64,000 bases of DNA, taken from contig CAKUOX010000005.1 of assembly GCA_934670175.1 (NCBI GenBank), forward strand, positions 1-64,000, written 5' to 3'. The notes under the pieces were generated by a model. That model ran no database searches. It was not told the DNA's origin and worked only from the letters and a program-made list of their open reading frames with translations. This DNA is from an uncultured Clostridia bacterium. Lineage in GTDB: Bacteria; Bacillota; Clostridia; Christensenellales; Aristaeellaceae. Position numbers and translations under genes: made by a program. This document shows, piece by piece, positions 16,386-24,406 of this stretch (positions within the stretch are counted from its first letter, which is position 1; the number at the start of each line of letters is the position of its first letter).

Positions 16386-16517
16386 TCAACGCGCGGGCTC
16401 CGGCGTGATACGGATCACGTGCTCGCCCACCTGGACCGGCCGATCCTCCACCATATAGCTGCAGGCGCACAGCAACAGTGCCAGCGCGGCCAGCAGCGCC
16501 GCCAGCTTTAGCTTCAT
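16386..16517 (-). CDS. 43-residue small lipoprotein
   Basis: A gene below usual length cut-offs. ATG at 16517 follows GAGGAAA at good spacing; the product starts MKLKLAALLAALALLL and has the lipobox LCAC, then a 25-residue mature peptide beginning CSYMVEDRPVQVG. It ends at TGA 46 bases before the L,D-transpeptidase start, so the two are probably one transcript. The function is unknown; by position it may help the transpeptidase act at the membrane-wall interface. The larger frame crossing it (16321-16557) is a shadow without signal peptide or ribosome binding site. Confidence 0.75.
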   Translation of the reverse strand: MKLKLAALLAALALLLCACSYMVEDRPVQVGEHVIRITPEPAR

Positions 16518-16611
16518 GGGCGCGTTTCCTCACTTTGTCAAACTCAGGTTCTTTCATTGTAGTACAGAAGCGGCGCCATATTCCATTCTTTTCATGTTAA
16601 AAAGGAAGTAC

Positions 16612-16649
16612 AAAAATAGGCCCGCCCGCCGCAGTTGCGGCGGGCGGGC
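16612..16649 (-). terminator. terminator of the fucose-isomerase-like gene
   Basis: A 14-bp GC stem GCCCGCCCGCCGCA with its complement (16620-16633 with 16636-16649), followed on the minus strand by CTATTTTTG. It separates the isomerase gene from the lipoprotein-transpeptidase pair. Confidence 0.88.
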
Positions 16650-16670
16650 TGGAAAGATTTCAGTTATAGA

Positions 16671-18158
16671 TTATGCAAAGGGATTCTCATCCTTATAGAG
16701 CATGTGCGCGGGCTGGTTGAACTTCACGTTTTCGATGCCCAGCAGCTTCATCACGCTGAAGAGCGCCTTGCCAGCCTTGCCGAACGCTACTGCGCCGTGA
16801 TGCGGATAGCCGTCCGCGATCAGCACATGGCGGTAGAAGCGGTTCATTTCCTTGATGGCGAACACGCCGATGCCGCCGAACGACTGCGTGGCCACCGGCA
16901 GAACCTCACCCTGCGCGATGTAGGCCTGAAGCTGGCTGTCCTTGTTGCCCTGCAGGCGGTAGAAGGTGATGTCGCCGGGGATGATGTCGCCTTCCAGCGT
17001 GCCGCGGGTGATGTCCGGCTCGCCGCCGTGCTCGAGGCCGCGGTTCATAATCAGCTGATAGCTCATCTTGCCCTTCACCAGGCGGCACATCGGCGTATTG
17101 CCGCAGTGGAAGCCCATGAAGGTCTCGTTGTGGCGATAGTCGAACTTGCCCTCGATGGACTGCTTATACATATCGGCGGGCACGGAGTTGTTGATGTCCA
17201 GCAGCGTGACCGCTTCGCCGGTCACGCAGGTGCCGATGTACTCGCTCAGCGCGCCGTAGATGTCCACCTCGCAGGCGGTGCAGTAGCCCATCGCGGTCAG
17301 ACGGCTGTTGACATAGCAGGGCACGAAGCCGAATTCCGTCTGGAACGCGGGCCAGCACTTGTTCGCCAGCACCACATATTCGGAGGAACCGCGGTTGGCC
17401 TCGATCCAGTCCAGCAGCGTCAGCTCATACTGCGCCAGCTTCGGCAGAATGCCGGGCATCTTGTTGCCTTCGCCCAGCTCGTCTTCCATTTCCTTGATCT
17501 TGGCGGGGATGCGCGCGTCGTTCGCGTGCTCGTGGTAGGCCTTGAGCAGATCCAGCTCGGAATTTTCCTGAATGTTCACGCCCAGCTTGTACAGCGGCGC
17601 GATCGGCGCGTTGCACGCCAGGAAGTCCCACGGACGCGGACCGAAGGAAATGATCTTCAGGCTCTTGAGACCCAGCAGCGTTCTGGCCACGGGCACGAAT
17701 TCCTCGATCATGTCTGCGCATTCCTCAGCGGTGCCCACCGGATATTCCGGAATATAGGCGTTCACGCCCATCAGCTTCAGGTTGTAGCTGGCGTTGAGCA
17801 TGCCGCAATAGGCGTCGCCGCGCTCGGAGGAGAGCACGCCGATGTTTTCTTCCGCCGCCGCCACGAACATCACGGGGCCGCCGAACTTTTTCGCCAGAAG
17901 CGTTTCTGGATATTCCGGACCGAAATTGCCCAGGAACATGACCAGCGTGTTCACGCCGGCCGCCTGCAGATCGGCGTAGGCCGCCTCGACGTCCTTGTCG
18001 ATGCCGCCCTCAACGATGACCGGACACTCGTGAATGGCAACGTTGCGCGCCTTCAGCACTTCAACGATGGCCTTGCGGCGCTTTTCGGACAGCGCAATGG
18101 GGAAACAGTCGCGGCTCACGGCCACGATGCCCAGCTTGACCTGAGGGATATTCTTCAT
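16671..18158 (-). CDS. L-fucose/L-arabinose isomerase family protein
   Basis: A 495-residue protein of the FucI/AraA fold family, which interconverts aldoses and ketoses using Mn2+. NTLVMFLGNFGPEYPE, FGPRPWDF, CEVDIYGALSEYI and the C-terminal HHGAVAFGKAGKALF block fit the family. The substrate is uncertain because this branch is distant from characterised FucI. It is monocistronic, with a strong promoter 75-100 bases upstream and GAGGAGG at the start. No fuculose kinase or aldolase accompanies it, though xylulokinase occurs at 55355 and a ribokinase at 10500. Confidence 0.85.
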   Translation of the reverse strand: MKNIPQVKLGIVAVSRDCFPIALSEKRRKAIVEVLKARNVAIHECPVIVEGGIDKDVEAAYADLQAAGVNTLVMFLGNFGPEYPETLLAKKFGGPVMFVAAAEENIGVLSSERGDAYCGMLNASYNLKLMGVNAYIPEYPVGTAEECADMIEEFVPVARTLLGLKSLKIISFGPRPWDFLACNAPIAPLYKLGVNIQENSELDLLKAYHEHANDARIPAKIKEMEDELGEGNKMPGILPKLAQYELTLLDWIEANRGSSEYVVLANKCWPAFQTEFGFVPCYVNSRLTAMGYCTACEVDIYGALSEYIGTCVTGEAVTLLDINNSVPADMYKQSIEGKFDYRHNETFMGFHCGNTPMCRLVKGKMSYQLIMNRGLEHGGEPDITRGTLEGDIIPGDITFYRLQGNKDSQLQAYIAQGEVLPVATQSFGGIGVFAIKEMNRFYRHVLIADGYPHHGAVAFGKAGKALFSVMKLLGIENVKFNQPAHMLYKDENPFA

Positions 18159-18232
18159 GATAAACAGACCTCCTCGAAAAGTAATTTAGAATGGCTTCCA
18201 GTATGCCTTATCACCCAGATGTTAACGTATAC

Positions 18233-18261
18233 ATCATATCAGCTTTAATGCGGAACGTCAA
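18233..18261 (-). promoter_or_regulatory. promoter of the fucose-isomerase-like gene
   Basis: On the minus strand TTGACG (18256-18261), 17-base spacer, TATGAT (18233-18238). A GTATAC/GTTAAC palindromic patch just downstream (18219-18232) could be an operator for a sugar-responsive repressor; that is inference. Confidence 0.75.
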
Positions 18262-18464
18262 GGGATAAACTGCGTTTGCAGCTTTAAAAGTGTTTTATGT
18301 TGCCTTGAAGCGCACATGTAACAAGAATCGTATGTGCGTTTTGTGCATTTAGACGCCGACTCGCGTGTTTAAGCGGCGCTCCGTAGAGATCCGGGGGATT
18401 TTTTCGGCAGCTGGCGCAGCCCGTCCCTGGCAGGGCGCGGCTGCTGTTTTATTTCTGCATTTCA
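18262..18464. other. intergenic stretch with one weak hairpin
   Basis: Nothing coding is seen. GCAGCCC..GGCTGC followed by TGTTTTATTT (about 18414-18452) may be an old plus-strand terminator without a surviving gene in front of it. Confidence 0.35.
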
Positions 18465-18497
18465 TAAGAAAGAGCTGCCCTTATTGCAGGGCAGCTC
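18465..18497 (-). terminator. terminator of asnS
   Basis: A 9-bp stem GAGCTGCCC/GGGCAGCTC (18472-18480 with 18489-18497) followed on the minus strand by TTTCTTATG. Confidence 0.75.
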
Positions 18498-18522
18498 ATG
18501 CAAGTATGAATCGTTTTATCGT

Positions 18523-19920
18523 TTAGAAATCCGCGTTGCCGGTGGTGCGGGGGAAGGGCAGTACGTCGCGAATGTTGGCGATGCCCGTTAGATACATAAT
18601 CATGCGCTCAAAGCCCATGCCAAAGCCCGCGTGCTCTGCGGTGCCGTATTTACGCAGCTCCAGATACCACCAGTAATCCTCGGGGTTCATGCCCAGCTCC
18701 TCGATGCGCGCCTTGAGCACATCATAGCGCTCCTCGCGCTGAGAGCCGCCGCACAGCTCGCCCACGGCGGGCACCAGCAGGTCAGCCGCCGCCACGGTCT
18801 TGCCGTCGTCATTCATGCGCATGTAGAACGCTTTGATCTCCTTCGGCCAGTCGGTCACGAATACGGGCTTGCCGAAGTGCTTCTCGGTCAGGTAGCGCTC
18901 ATGCTCGGTCTGCAGGTCGCTGCCCCAGAAGATGGGGTATTCGAACTTCTCGCCGCAGTTTTCCAGAATGCGAATGGCCTCCGTATAGCTGCAGCGCACG
19001 AATTCGGAATCGCGCACGAACTTTAGCCGGTCGATCAGCCCCTTGTCCACGAAGCTGTTCAGGAAATTCATTTCCTCGGGGCATTCCTCCAGCACGGCGG
19101 AAATGATGTATTTCACCATTTCCTCCTGCAGATCCATGTCCTCCTTCAGCGTCGCGAACGCGATTTCCGGCTCGATCATCCAGAATTCTGCGGCGTGGCG
19201 CGGCGTGTAGGATTCCTCGGCGCGGAAGGTCGGGCCAAAGGTATACACATTGCGGAAGGCCATGGCGAAGGTCTCGGCGTTCAGCTGGCCGGAAACGGTG
19301 AGCGATACGGGCTTGCCGAAGAAATCCTTCGTGAAATCCACAGTGCCGTCGTCGTTCAGCGGCTGAGCGTTCGCATCCAGCGTGGTCACGCGGAACATTT
19401 CGCCCGCGCCCTCGCAGTCGCTGCCGGTGATCAGCGGGGTATGTACATAGACATAGCCCTTATCGTGGAAGAAGCGGTGAATGGCCTGCGCGGCGACGCT
19501 GCGCACGCGGAACGCGCACTGGAACAAATTCGCGCGCGGACGCAGATGCTGTATCGTGCGCATGTATTCCAGCGTATGGCGCTTTTTCTGCAGCGGGTAG
19601 TCCGAGGGGCTCTCGCCCACCACGGTCACGCTGTCCGCCTTCAGCTCGAAGGGCTGCTTCATATCGGGGGTGAGCACCAGCGTGCCCGTCACCTCGATGG
19701 CCGCGCCCACGCCGATGGCGCGCGTCGCTTCCCGATAATTATTCAGCTTGCTCTCCTCCAGAATGATCTGAAGATTCCGGAAATAGCTGCCATCGTTCAG
19801 TTCAACGAAGGCAAACGCCTTGCTTTCGCGCATCGTGCGCACCCAGCCGTTCACCTTCACCTCCGGCAGATCGCTCGCCGGCATATTGGTGTAAAGCTCA
19901 CGCACCAGATAATGCTTCAT
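18523..19920 (-). CDS. asnS: asparagine--tRNA ligase
   Basis: A 465-residue class IIb aminoacyl-tRNA synthetase charging tRNA-Asn. The N-terminal OB fold (about residues 18-105, VNGWVRTMRESKAFAFVEL) binds the anticodon. The catalytic core has motif 2 (FRAEESYTPRHAAEFWMIE) and motif 3 (GFGMGFERMIMYLTG). Length and C-terminal end (RDVLPFPRTTG) match bacterial AsnRS rather than AspRS. GGGGGA sits upstream of the start. No T-box leader is visible in the 116-base gap before it. Confidence 0.97.
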   Translation of the reverse strand: MKHYLVRELYTNMPASDLPEVKVNGWVRTMRESKAFAFVELNDGSYFRNLQIILEESKLNNYREATRAIGVGAAIEVTGTLVLTPDMKQPFELKADSVTVVGESPSDYPLQKKRHTLEYMRTIQHLRPRANLFQCAFRVRSVAAQAIHRFFHDKGYVYVHTPLITGSDCEGAGEMFRVTTLDANAQPLNDDGTVDFTKDFFGKPVSLTVSGQLNAETFAMAFRNVYTFGPTFRAEESYTPRHAAEFWMIEPEIAFATLKEDMDLQEEMVKYIISAVLEECPEEMNFLNSFVDKGLIDRLKFVRDSEFVRCSYTEAIRILENCGEKFEYPIFWGSDLQTEHERYLTEKHFGKPVFVTDWPKEIKAFYMRMNDDGKTVAAADLLVPAVGELCGGSQREERYDVLKARIEELGMNPEDYWWYLELRKYGTAEHAGFGMGFERMIMYLTGIANIRDVLPFPRTTGNADF

Positions 19921-20036
19921 AAAAAACGTCCCCCTTTCAGATAATTCATTTTAACATTATAGCCATTTTGCGGGCGGATGTAAAGCCGTCCGGCGTAAAA
20001 AATCGGGTATGAAGCAAAGAAAGGGGGGAATAGCGC

Positions 20037-20882
20037 TTATTTCTGCGCGTCCACAGGCGGCACCATCTGGGCGTACTTCTTAAGCAGCTTCGGCGTGCTG
20101 GTGTAATAGCGCTTATCCTGATTGAGTGCCGCGATGCGCGCCATTTCATCATTCGTCAGGGCAAAATCGAACAGGTCGAAGTTCGCCTTGATGTGATCGG
20201 GGTTCTTCGAGCCGGGAATGACGATGTTGCCGTCCTGCATGTGCCAGCGCAGGATGATCTGCGCGGCAGACTTGCCGTACTTTTTGCCCAGCTCGGCAAA
20301 CAGCGGCTCGTTCAGCAGCGCCTTATCGCCGTGTCCCAGCGGGTACCACGCCTGCGGTACGATGCCGTTTTCTTTCAACAGCTTTTTCAGCTCCGGCTCC
20401 TGATTGTAGGGGTGCAGCTCGGTCTGCAAAACGGTGGGACGCACCCGGCAGACGTTCATGATCTCCTTAATCTGATCTGCATTGAAGTTGGAAAGGCCGA
20501 TGGTGCGCACCTTGCCTGCCTCGCAGGCCTGTTCCATCAGGCGATAGCCCGCCAGATAATTGCCTGCGGGCTGATGGATCAGCAAAAGGTCGATATAGTC
20601 GGTATCCAGCCGCGCAAGCGTCTTTTCCACCGCGTCGGGCTGCTCGTAGAACGCAGGCCACAGCTTGGTTTCGAGGAAGATTTCCTCGCGGGGCAGGCCG
20701 GACTTCTTCATCGCGCGGCCCACCGCCTTTTCATTGACGTAGGCGTTCGCCGTGTCGATCAGGCGATAGCCGCCTTGCAGCGCGGAGAGAACGGAGGCCT
20801 CCGCTTCGTCCGGAGTCAGCAGAAAGGTTCCGATGCCCGCCATGGGCATTTTGACGCCGTTATTCAAGGTTACATATTCCAT
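20037..20882 (-). CDS. aldo/keto reductase
   Basis: A 281-residue NADPH-dependent reductase with a TIM-barrel AKR fold. The catalytic tetrad is visible: Asp in LIDTANAY, Tyr in NAYVNE, Lys in ETKLWP and His in LLIHQP. IGLSNFNADQI and the NADP-binding VIPGSKNPDHIKAN complete the family signatures. The substrate is probably a small aldehyde or ketone. It lies 12 bases downstream of the flavodoxin-like reductase gene and in the same direction, after the broken Fe-alcohol dehydrogenase, forming a redox cluster. Confidence 0.93.
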   Translation of the reverse strand: MEYVTLNNGVKMPMAGIGTFLLTPDEAEASVLSALQGGYRLIDTANAYVNEKAVGRAMKKSGLPREEIFLETKLWPAFYEQPDAVEKTLARLDTDYIDLLLIHQPAGNYLAGYRLMEQACEAGKVRTIGLSNFNADQIKEIMNVCRVRPTVLQTELHPYNQEPELKKLLKENGIVPQAWYPLGHGDKALLNEPLFAELGKKYGKSAAQIILRWHMQDGNIVIPGSKNPDHIKANFDLFDFALTNDEMARIAALNQDKRYYTSTPKLLKKYAQMVPPVDAQK

Positions 20883-20894
20883 AATGATGCCTCC

Positions 20895-21344
20895 TCAGAT
20901 CGTTTTGTTTAGCTTTTCGGCTTCCGCCTTGTTGGTCGCCATGCCCTCATAGCGCATGCCATATAGCGCGGCGAAGCGCTTCATGGTGTATTCACCCGCT
21001 TCCAGCATCCACTTTTCCGGTGCGGCGCCCTGGAACACGAAATACAGCCTGCGGCCAGACAGCCCGCCGTTTTCCACCTTTCCGTAGAAGCGGTCGAGGA
21101 CATTGCGGATGCTGCCGCAGATATTGTGCCAGTACAGCGGCGAACCGATGACGATGGTGTCCGCCGTTTCCATGGCGGCGATAACGGCGTTCAACCCGTC
21201 GCCTGGAAGCTGCTGGCCGTAGGCGCCGATGGTATAGTCGGTCAGGCTTAGGGTCTCATAGTCCCTGCCCTTGAGAAGCGCTGCCGCCAGAGCGGCGGTA
21301 TTGCCGTGCCGGTTGGGGCTGCCATTGATAAACAGAATGCTCAT
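20895..21344 (-). CDS. NADPH-dependent FMN reductase / flavodoxin-like protein
   Basis: A 149-residue flavodoxin-fold protein. ILFINGSPNRHGNTAAL is the FMN-phosphate loop, and VIGSPLYWHNICGSIRNVLDRF matches the NADPH-dependent FMN reductase/iron-sulfur flavoprotein group. The start was placed at MSILFING because AGGAGG lies 9 bases before it, although the frame continues upstream. It is cotranscribed with the aldo/keto reductase (12-base gap) and follows the Fe-alcohol dehydrogenase pseudogene. Confidence 0.85.
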   Translation of the reverse strand: MSILFINGSPNRHGNTAALAAALLKGRDYETLSLTDYTIGAYGQQLPGDGLNAVIAAMETADTIVIGSPLYWHNICGSIRNVLDRFYGKVENGGLSGRRLYFVFQGAAPEKWMLEAGEYTMKRFAALYGMRYEGMATNKAEAEKLNKTI

Positions 21345-21369
21345 GATCGTTTTCCTCCTGATTTTTAAT

Positions 21370-22526
21370 TTACCTGCACTCCAGCAAGATTTCATAGATC
21401 TCATCGTGGGTCAGCTTTTTGCAGCAGCCCGCGGTGATATTCGTGGAATCTGCCACGGCGCGCAGATCGGTGCCCTCGGGAAGGCCCAGCTCGGTAAAGG
21501 TCGTCGGCAGGCCGATCTCCTTGATGAACGCCGCCAGCGCTTCAACGCCCGCCAGCGCCGTGGCTTCGTCGCAGCCCCTGGGCGCAATGCCCCAGACGTT
21601 TTGGGCAAAGCGCGCAAAGCGCGCCGCGTCCGCCTTATAGAGATGGCGGTACAGCACGGGATGAATCACCGCCAGACCCTTGCCGTGGTTGCAATTGGTG
21701 TACGCGCCCAGCTGATGCTCGATCTGATGCGCCTGGAAACCCGTGACCTTGCCGATCTTCAGCACGCCGTTTTCCGCCATGGCCGACGCCTACGCCAGCT
21801 CGCTGCGGGCTTCATAATTGTCGTGATCCCGCATCAGCGCGCGGATGTTGCGGATGACGCTGCGCATCACGGCTTCATTGATGTCGTCCGACAGGTTGTT
21901 CTCGTTCGGCTTGCCGAAATAGGTTTCCATCGCGTGGCTCAGCATGTCGAACGCGCCGGAGATCACCTGACCGAAGGGCACGGACAGCGTGTACGTCGGA
22001 TCGAGGAAGGCGAAATCCGCCTGCGCGCCGAAGATGCCGGACTTGAGCTTCTTTTCCTCGTGGGTAATCACTGCGCCCGCGTTCATCTCGGAGCCGGTGC
22101 CGAACACCGTCACGATGGTGCCCAGCGGGATAAACTGGCTGGGAAAGGTGTGCTTGACCATCTCCATGTCCCAGATGTCCTCGTCCAGCTTCGCCTGCGC
22201 GGAGACGATCTTGCAGCAGTCGGACACCGAGCCACCGCCCACGGCGAGAATCAGATCGACGCGGTTCTCCCGCGCCAGAAGCGCGCCCTCCTGCACCTTT
22301 TTATAGGTGGGGTTGGGCATGATGCCGGAAGCTCGATCACCGTCTTGCCCTGCGCGTTCAGGATGCCCATCACTTCGTCGTACACGCCGTTGCGCTTTAT
22401 GGAGCCGCCGCCGTAGGCCAGCATCACCGTCGGGCCGTACTTTTTGAGCAGGCAGCCCAGATATTCCTTCACGCCGCCCCTGCCGAAATATACTTTGGTC
22501 TTGTTCTCGAAAATGAAGTTATTCAT
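21370..22526 (-). pseudogene. iron-containing alcohol dehydrogenase, disrupted by a frameshift and an amber stop
   Basis: The reassembled product is about 385 residues of the Fe-ADH (NADH-dependent butanol dehydrogenase-like) family: YFGRGGVKEYL and VMLAYGGGSIKRNG at the N-terminus, ILAVGGGSVSDCCK in the middle, and the metal-binding HQIEHQLG..NHGKGLAVIHP at the C-terminus. A one-base deletion near 22325 (CCGG where the family needs CCGGG) shifts frame after KTVIELP. An in-frame TAG at 21790 replaces the Trp codon expected in ELA-W-ASAMAENG. Two independent lesions argue for a real pseudogene rather than one sequencing slip. Confidence 0.88.
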
Positions 22527-22596
22527 AGCTTGCGCTTCCTTTCAAAATTCGTCGCTGTGCTGACGTGCCGGATGATTTCGGCGCGCGGTTCATGAC

Positions 22597-22740
22597 TCAC
22601 CCGATCACGGAGGACGCCCATGATTTTACCGTCTTTTCTGCGCCATTCACGCGATTGCCGTTGATCGAGAGCGCGTTGTCGGTCAGCACCGCTGCATTCG
22701 CTGCCAGCGAGGCCAGCAGAATTTTCGTTTTCTTCTTCAT
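22597..22740 (-). CDS. 47-residue small protein or gene remnant
   Basis: MKKKTKILLASLAAN begins at an ATG with AAGGGGGA at good spacing, and the N-terminus is weakly signal-like. The remainder (LSINGNRVNGAEKTVKSW) matches nothing I recognise. It lies between a dead dehydrogenase and a dead regulator, so it may be the leftover front of a longer deleted gene. Expression is uncertain. Confidence 0.4.
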   Translation of the reverse strand: MKKKTKILLASLAANAAVLTDNALSINGNRVNGAEKTVKSWASSVIG

Positions 22741-22776
22741 GCTTGCATCCCCCTTGTGTTCGCCTCTATTATAAAT

Positions 22777-22806
22777 AAAGCGAGACCTCCTGAGAAGTCT
22801 CGCTTT
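22777..22806. terminator. bidirectional terminator
   Basis: A 10-bp stem AAAGCGAGAC/GTCTCGCTTT (22777-22786 with 22797-22806); the minus strand continues ATTTATAATA. It closes the LysR remnant. Confidence 0.75.
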
Positions 22807-22834
22807 GTTCATGGGTATATACCTTTGGGTTATA

Positions 22835-23421
22835 TTAACCGTACAGCTCCTTGCCAACCGCTTTTGCCACATCCAGAAAGCGCTGCACGATGGGCGACGG
22901 ATCGGGCGAATGCAGGATGCCGTAGGGAATGCTGTGATCCCATTCCACGGGAATGCTCTTGAGCAGCGGATGAACGCTTGCCCAGCCGGAGATCGACAGC
23001 AGCACATTGTTGGCGCTTTCGCAGCGATTGAACACATCCATGTTGTAAAACTCAAAATCCACGATATGAATCTGCGGATGGTGCTGCCAGAGCTCATCGC
23101 GCAGCTGATCGACATAGTGGCTCCAGCCGCGGTGCATCAGCATCAGGTTTTCACCGTAGAGATCGGAGAAGTGCAGCTTATCCATGAGCGCCAGCCGATG
23201 GTGGATGGACACTGCGCATTCAAAGGGCGCGCACCAGATGCAGCCCCGCGCAGCCGCGCAGCGCCAGCATGGTCTCATCAAAAATACCGCCCAAGCGACG
23301 CTTCCAGCAGGTTGATCTGCTTGATGACGGCAGTCGGGGTGATATACGCTTCCTCGGCGGCTTTGCTGAAGCTGCCCGCGTCGGCCACGCGCGTGAAGGT
23401 TTCAAGCTGCGGATTGTACAC
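22835..23421 (-). pseudogene. LysR-family regulator with its centre deleted
   Basis: From a GTG at 23421 the minus strand encodes a normal LysR helix-turn-helix (LETFTRVADAGSFSKAAEEA, then ITPTAVIKQINLLEASLG). The frame is lost near 23290, where the family continues LFER. A different frame resumes at about 23240 with the second half of the effector domain (HRLALMDKLHFSDLYGENL, ending DVAKAVGKELYG). About 100 residues between the two parts are missing, so this is an internal deletion, not a simple frameshift. It is divergent to the exported flavodoxin gene, which it probably once controlled. Confidence 0.82.
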
Positions 23422-23620
23422 GGCGGTTCACGCTCCCTTTCTCTGTTCCTATTTATATTGTACCCGAGGCGCAGGCTTCTCGCAAGTACCTGCGGTAAAT
23501 ATTATAACCTTTGGGTATATACTCATAAACAAATGGAGACTTCCGCCGCGGCTGATTCGGCCTTATAATGCAAGCGTCGGGTTGAGAGCCGACTGAATGA
23601 GTCGAAAGGAGAAATCAATT

Positions 23621-24196
23621 ATGAAAAAGCTGATCGCATTCGTATTGACTCTGATCTTTGCGCTGACCGCCGCCGCAGCCTTCGCGGAAACGCCTGAAAC
23701 CGGCAAAACGCTGATCGTTTACTATTCTGCCACGGGCAGCACCGAGCGCATCGCCAGCATCATGGCGGAGAAGATCGATGCAGATGTTTTTGAACTGGAG
23801 CCCGTGCAGCCCTATACCGATGACGACCTGAACTGGACGAACAGTGACAGCCGCGTCGTATACGAACATGAGCATCCCGAAGCGCAGAGCGCGGTGGCGC
23901 TGAAGCAGATCACGCCCGATAACTGGGATGAATATGATACCGTGTTCATTGGCTATCCCATCTGGTGGGGCATCGCGGCGTGGCCGGTCAACCAGTTTGT
24001 ATCCGGCAACGATTTCACGGGCAAGACGGTGATCCCCTTCTGCACCTCCGCCAGCTCCGGCATTGGTCAGAGCGGCGAGCTGCTGGCGGAAATGGCAGGT
24101 ACCGGCGAGTGGCTGGAGGGCGAGCGCTTCTCTTCCTATGCGGATGAGGACGAGATCGTGGCATGGGGGCGCAGCCTGATCCAGGAGGTAAACTGA
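23621..24196 (+). CDS. exported flavodoxin family protein
   Basis: A 191-residue protein with a signal peptide (MKKLIAFVLTLIFALTAAAAF) and a flavodoxin domain: LIVYYSATGSTERIA binds FMN phosphate, FIGYPIWWGIAAWPV and FCTSASSGIGQSGE are the other flavin loops. Flavodoxins are normally cytoplasmic, so the signal peptide points to electron transfer outside the membrane. AAAGGAG precedes the start. The divergent LysR relic and conserved upstream TTTGGGTATATAC motif suggest former regulation by that protein. Confidence 0.9.
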   Translation: MKKLIAFVLTLIFALTAAAAFAETPETGKTLIVYYSATGSTERIASIMAEKIDADVFELEPVQPYTDDDLNWTNSDSRVVYEHEHPEAQSAVALKQITPDNWDEYDTVFIGYPIWWGIAAWPVNQFVSGNDFTGKTVIPFCTSASSGIGQSGELLAEMAGTGEWLEGERFSSYADEDEIVAWGRSLIQEVN

Positions 24197-24347
24197 TATG
24201 CTGAAGAGAACTCTGCTGGTCCTGAACTGACAAGGGGAGGCGTAATCCATGAAGCGCTTTCCGCCGAGACATAAGGGATCATCGGCGTGTTCCGCTAAAT
24301 ACCGAAGGCACTGCGGCCGCTGTCGAACCGATAATATTCTAAATAAA

Positions 24348-24393
24348 CTGCGGCGCAGGGCGATGAACGCCTGTGCCGCAGCTCGTTTTATAG
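24348..24393. terminator. terminator between convergent genes
   Basis: A 12-bp stem with two mismatches, CTGCGGCGCAGG/CCTGTGCCGCAG (24348-24359 with 24370-24381), followed by CTCGTTTTATAG on plus and TTTATTTAG on minus. The 24197-24347 stretch before it shows no supported gene. Confidence 0.75.
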
Positions 24394-24406
24394 TGATATG
24401 CGGTAT

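Noticed and set aside
16321..16557. 78-codon minus-strand frame overlapping the 43-residue lipoprotein
   Set aside because: It has no signal peptide or domain, and the lipoprotein frame has a better ribosome binding site and clear lipobox.
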